From the NCBI GenBank assembly GCA_002894685.1, contig NCRC01000017.1, forward strand, positions 1-64,000: 64,000 bases of DNA, written 5' to 3'. Below, in pieces: positions 60,572-64,000 of the stretch. Origin of the DNA: Salinivenus lutea. Lineage in GTDB: Bacteria; Bacteroidota; Rhodothermia; Rhodothermales; Salinibacteraceae. The notes under the pieces were generated by a model. The model ran no database searches, was not told where the DNA came from, and saw nothing but the letters and a program-made list of their open reading frames with translations. The number at the start of each line of letters is the position of its first letter. Position 1 is the first letter of the stretch. Made by a program: the position numbers and the translations under genes.

Positions 60572-63049
60572 TTACTGTCGGAGGGTCGCGTCGTGATGGC
60601 GCGACAGGGCATCCACAATGGCCGCCATCTGCTCGTCGACCTCCTCGTCGGTCAGCGTCCGGTCGGCGCCGAAGCGGAGGGTAAAGGCCACGCTCTTCTC
60701 GTCGTCGCCGATGCCCTCGCCCTCGTACACGTCGAACACGTCGACGCGGCGGAGCAGCGGGGCGCCGGCGTCCCGGATGGTGGCCTGGAGCGGCCCCACG
60801 GGCTGACTGGCGGGCACGAGCACGGCGAGGTCGCGGTCCACGACGGGGAAGCGGCTCACCGCCGCGTACGAGCGTTTCAGTTGTGGCGAGGCCTGCCCAA
60901 CGAGCGTCGCCCAGTTGAACTCGGCCACGAACACCGGCGCGTCGAGGTCGAAGTCCTCCGCTACGTCGTCGTGGACGCGGGCGATGGTGCCGAGGGGCGT
61001 GTCGCCCGCGGCCACGTCGAGCCGGTGCGTGGTAATGGAGGCGTCGTCCGTGCCCCGCGGCGTCATCGTGAGGTCGGGCAGGCGCAAGTCGTCGAGCAGG
61101 GCCTCGACCGTGCCCTTGAGGTCGAAAATATCCGCCTCGCGAGGGTCGGTGTCCCAGCCCGTCGGCGCGTGCGGCCCACTCAGCCCCACGAGGAGCGCCG
61201 GATGCTCGTCGTAGCCCGGCACGAGGGTGTCGTCGCCCCCCTCGGCCCGACGGTACACGTGCCCCACCTCAAAGAAGCGCAGTGCCTCCTGGCCGTGGTT
61301 GCGGTTGTGCTGCATCACGTCGAGCACGCCGGGAAGCAGGCGCGGGCGCAGCGCCGCCATTTCTTCGGAGATGGGGTTCTTCGTCTCCACGACCGGGCCG
61401 GATTTGCTGCCGGCGGGCCGGTCGTTGAATCGCTCGGCCCGCTCCGTGGGGAGCATGCTGTTCGTGTAGATCTCGCGGTAGCCCTTTCCGCGGAGCAGCC
61501 CGCGCACCTGCCGCTCCAGGGCCGCCGACGGTCGCTGCGTGGGCGCGCGGCTCGGCACCGGCACGCGCTCCGGCTCCGGAATCTGGTCGTAGCCGTGCAG
61601 GCGGGCCACCTCCTCGATCAGGTCTTCTTCAATCGACACGTCGGGGCGCCAGGTCGGCACGGTGCACCGGAGCGCGCCCTCGTCCGCTTCAATGTCGAAT
61701 CCGATGGCCGTAAGCAGGCGGCGGATGTCGTCGGTCGGGACGTCCATGCCCAGCACCTGCCGGACGCGATCGGGGCGGAGCGCCACGGTCCGGGGGGACG
61801 GGGGATCGGGGTGAGCATCCACCATGCCGGGCACGATGGTGCCGTCGCCCAGCTCCGCGATGAGCTCAGCGGCGCGGGCGGCGGCCCACACCTGCCCGTC
61901 GCGGTCCACCCCGCGCTCGAATCGGTAGGAGGAGTCGGTCTGGATGTCGAGCGCTTTGGCCGTGCGACGGATGCTGGAGGGGTCGAAGTACGCACTCTCG
62001 ATGAGCACGTCCGTCGTGTTGGCGGACACCTCCGAGTTGGCACCGCCCATGACGCCGGCCACGGCGACCGGTCCGTCGGCGTCGCAGATGAGGAGCGTGT
62101 CGTCGGGCAGGGTGCGCTCCTCGTCGTCGAGCGTCACGAAGTCCGTTTCCCCGTCGGTGCGGCGCACCACGATGGTGTCGTCGGCAATCGCGCGCCGGTC
62201 GAAGGCGTGGAGGGGCTGGCCGCACTCGTGCAGCACAAAGTTGGTGACGTCGACCACGTGGTTGCGCGGCTGGAGGCCGATCGCGGAGAGGCGGCGGCGC
62301 AGCCAGAGGGGCGAGGGCCGCACGTCCACATCTCTCACGAGCATCGCCACGTACCGCGGGCACCCGTCCGGGTCCTCCAGCCGCACGTCGATCTCGTCGG
62401 CGGCGGTGCCCCCCGCCGCCGGCGTCTCGACCGCCGGGCGCTGCACCTCTGTGCCGGCGAGGGCGGCCACGTCGCGCGCCACCCCGAGGTGGCTGGTGGC
62501 GTCGGGGCGATTCGGCGTGAGGTCGATGTCGAACACCGCGTCGTCGGGCGTAACGTCGTGAGCCGCGAGGTAGTCGGCCAGGGGTTGGCCCACGGTCGCG
62601 TCGTCGCCCAGCACCATGATGCCGGAGTGGTCGTCGGAGAGGCCGAGCTCGTCCTCCGCGCAGATCATGCCCCTGGACGGTTCGCCGCGCAGTTCGCGGG
62701 CCTCCACCGTGAGCTCCTGTCGGGCGTCGGGATCGTCCGGATCGGGGAGCGAAAGGGTGGTGCCGACGGTCGCCACGGGCGCCTTCTGCCCCGCGGCCAC
62801 GTTGGGCGCGCCGCAGGCGATCTGGACGGGCGCGCCGTCGCCAAGGGCCACGTCACAGAGCACGAGCTGATCGGCGTTCGGGTGTTCGCGCACCGCTTCA
62901 ATCTTGCCCACCACCACCCCGTCGAGGTGTCGTCCGAGGGGCGCGACGGACTCCACTTCCAGCCCGGCCATCGTTAATTTTTCGGCCAGGGCGTCGGGGG
63001 ACCAGTCGTGCTCGACGTACCGATTCAGCCAGTTGTAGCTTACGTCCAC
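60572..63049 (-). CDS. pheT: Phenylalanyl-tRNA synthetase beta subunit
   Basis: An 825-residue subunit that partners PheS to charge tRNA-Phe. It starts MDVSYNWLNRYVEHDWSPDA. A tRNA-binding OB domain lies at about 40-150 (VVGKIEAVREHPNADQLVLC). The B3/B4 editing region contains RDVAALAG and LHECGQPLHAFDRRAI. The B5 domain has RPDRVRQVLGMDVPTDDIRR. The catalytic-like core and the C-terminal anticodon-binding (FDX-ACB) domain (SRFPVVDRDLAVLVP) follow. Normal length. The gap to the pheS stop is 150 bases and repeat-bearing. Confidence 0.97.
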   Translation of the reverse strand: MDVSYNWLNRYVEHDWSPDALAEKLTMAGLEVESVAPLGRHLDGVVVGKIEAVREHPNADQLVLCDVALGDGAPVQIACGAPNVAAGQKAPVATVGTTLSLPDPDDPDARQELTVEARELRGEPSRGMICAEDELGLSDDHSGIMVLGDDATVGQPLADYLAAHDVTPDDAVFDIDLTPNRPDATSHLGVARDVAALAGTEVQRPAVETPAAGGTAADEIDVRLEDPDGCPRYVAMLVRDVDVRPSPLWLRRRLSAIGLQPRNHVVDVTNFVLHECGQPLHAFDRRAIADDTIVVRRTDGETDFVTLDDEERTLPDDTLLICDADGPVAVAGVMGGANSEVSANTTDVLIESAYFDPSSIRRTAKALDIQTDSSYRFERGVDRDGQVWAAARAAELIAELGDGTIVPGMVDAHPDPPSPRTVALRPDRVRQVLGMDVPTDDIRRLLTAIGFDIEADEGALRCTVPTWRPDVSIEEDLIEEVARLHGYDQIPEPERVPVPSRAPTQRPSAALERQVRGLLRGKGYREIYTNSMLPTERAERFNDRPAGSKSGPVVETKNPISEEMAALRPRLLPGVLDVMQHNRNHGQEALRFFEVGHVYRRAEGGDDTLVPGYDEHPALLVGLSGPHAPTGWDTDPREADIFDLKGTVEALLDDLRLPDLTMTPRGTDDASITTHRLDVAAGDTPLGTIARVHDDVAEDFDLDAPVFVAEFNWATLVGQASPQLKRSYAAVSRFPVVDRDLAVLVPASQPVGPLQATIRDAGAPLLRRVDVFDVYEGEGIGDDEKSVAFTLRFGADRTLTDEEVDEQMAAIVDALSRHHDATLRQ

Positions 63050-63105
63050 GGGTCAGTTCGTCGGGATGAAGAGAGTCGAATTCAAGGGGCGAGGGTGTTC
63101 TGATA

Positions 63106-63165
63106 GGGCGTGTTGCGCATTTCGCACTGGCGCCCACTCCACGGAATACGCAATACGAAATACGT
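63106..63165. repeat. Hairpin and heptamer tandem repeat in the pheS-pheT gap
   Basis: A hairpin has outer arms GGGCG (63106-63110) and CGCCC (63131-63135) and an inner stem TGCG/CGCA around CATTT. After 9 bases come three tandem 7-base units, AATACGC, AATACGA and AATACGT (63145-63165). The combination of a stem and short tandem units in a non-coding gap looks like a small dispersed element, but only one copy was noticed in the window. Confidence 0.5.
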
Positions 63166-63199
63166 GCTCACGGGGCGGCCCCAAACGCCGGATGACCGG

Positions 63200-64000
63200 C
63201 TAAAACTGTTCAAGAAACCGAACATCATTCTCGTAGAAGACGCGGATGTCGTCGATGCCGTGGCGGAGCATGGCCATGCGCTCGACGCCCATGCCCACGG
63301 CGTAGCCGGTATAGCGCTCGGGGTCCACATCGACGGAATCGAAGACGTTCGGGTGCACCATGCCGCAGCCGAGGATCTCCATCCACTGCCCCCCGTCCTC
63401 CCCCTCGTCGTCCTCCCACCACACGTCCACCTCCGCGCTAGGCTCGGTGAAGGGAAAGTAGCTGGGGCGAAAGCGGAGCGTCACGTCGTCGCCAAAGAGG
63501 GCGCGGGCGAGGCTGTACAGCACCTGCTTCAGCTGTGCCATCGTCACCCCCTCGTCGACGTAGAGCAGCTCCACCTGATGGAAGAGGCAGAACGACTTGT
63601 ACGAGATCGCCTCGTTGCGGTAGACGCGCCCCGGCACGGCCACCCGGATGGGCGGGGTGTTCTCCTGCATGATGCGAATCTGGCCGGGGGAGGTGTGGGT
63701 GCGCAGGACCGGGGGCTCCTCGTCCTCCGAGGCGGCGTCCAGGAAGAAGGTGTCCTGCATATCCCGCGCCGGGTGGTCCGGCGGAAAGTTCAACGCCGTA
63801 AAGTTGTGCCAGTCCGTCTCGATTTCCGGGCCCTCGTAGGTCGTAAAGCCGAGCCCCCGCAGGATGCGCAGGATCTCCTCCATTGTCTGCGTGAGGGGGT
63901 GCGTGGAGCCCTGGAAGTCGCGGCGTCCCGGAAGGGTGAGATCAATGTCGGCGGCCCCGGCCTGCTGCTCGCGCTCCAGGCGCGCACGCGCCGTGTCGAG
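63200..64000 (-). CDS. pheS: Phenylalanyl-tRNA synthetase alpha subunit, C-terminal part
   Basis: Catalytic subunit of PheRS; 266 residues are present and the N-terminus lies beyond the right edge. Reading enters at the edge with [20 protein letters not shown], then the family segment [13 protein letters not shown] and motif-2 region [29 protein letters not shown], the motif 3-like [20 protein letters not shown] and the ending DVRFLEQF follow. About the last three quarters of a usual 340-residue PheS is visible. It is upstream of pheT on the same strand. Confidence 0.96.
   Translation of the reverse strand, partial: LDTARARLEREQQAGAADIDLTLPGRRDFQGSTHPLTQTMEEILRILRGLGFTTYEGPEIETDWHNFTALNFPPDHPARDMQDTFFLDAASEDEEPPVLRTHTSPGQIRIMQENTPPIRVAVPGRVYRNEAISYKSFCLFHQVELLYVDEGVTMAQLKQVLYSLARALFGDDVTLRFRPSYFPFTEPSAEVDVWWEDDEGEDGGQWMEILGCGMVHPNVFDSVDVDPERYTGYAVGMGVERMAMLRHGIDDIRVFYENDVRFLEQF

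Noticed and set aside
60593-62977. Very long plus-strand open frame (794 codons) opposite pheT
   Set aside because: It is the G+C-driven shadow of pheT; its translation is His/Arg/Gly-rich with no family features, while pheT matches over its full length.
1-64000. CRISPR arrays, tRNA, rRNA, insertion sequences or prophage
   Set aside because: I found no regularly spaced repeats, no cloverleaf-like tRNA or rRNA sequence, and no transposase, integrase or phage structural protein among the reading frames.

Overview
The window looks like a stretch of a Salinibacter-type chromosome (Bacteroidota/Rhodothermota, extreme halophile). The evidence is very high G+C, strongly acidic proteins, SusC/SusD and TonB-dependent outer-membrane transporters, many lipoproteins, Na+-coupled transporters, and one lipoprotein whose C-terminal domain resembles a haloarchaeal surface domain. 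The genus is an inference. I see no rRNA, tRNA, CRISPR array, insertion sequence or phage gene.

Layout. 1-17 kb is almost all minus-strand housekeeping and transport: a methyltransferase, peptide deformylase, a cupin, an NhaC antiporter, upp, an alanine/Na+ symporter, an unknown membrane protein, FtsE, a second methyltransferase, pdxA, nrnA, galK, a lipoprotein, a type II NADH dehydrogenase and an ammonium transporter. 17.3-24.9 kb (minus) holds a DEAD/DEAH-like helicase and then four genes whose order, sizes and motifs match a Wadjet/Mks SMC-type plasmid-defence operon (jetA-jetB-jetC-jetD, read right to left). The four jet genes are visibly less G+C-rich than their surroundings and begin 11 bases after menB.

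25-27 kb carries menB and a GH113-like lipoprotein. From 27.2 kb the plus strand takes over: L-2-hydroxyglutarate oxidase, an AhpD-like protein, then two adjacent outer-membrane uptake loci (DUF4249-like lipoprotein + TonB receptor; SusC + SusD + a FAS1/haloarchaeal-type lipoprotein, closed by a strong terminator), a small plug-like lipoprotein and PEP carboxylase. 43-48 kb is a co-directional envelope-maintenance cluster: degenerate AAA-like protein, LemA, TPM protein, TPR protein, LysM/RlpA protein, CPBP protease and HtpX. A cation/Ca2+ antiporter follows and converges on hrpB.

51.9-57.3 kb contains a gene apparently broken by one extra G, a hybrid histidine kinase/AraC regulator, a predicted outer-membrane protein and an FG-GAP-like secreted protein. 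57.3-64 kb (minus) holds an ABC-F ATPase, zapA with a coiled-coil partner, a possible 22-residue membrane protein, pheT and the C-terminal two-thirds or so of pheS, cut by the right edge.

The most notable element is the divergent Wadjet-like operon. The FAS1-haloarchaeal-domain lipoprotein, the single-base frameshift, the AAA relic, the ppc upstream dyad and the repeat-bearing pheS-pheT gap are secondary points of interest.
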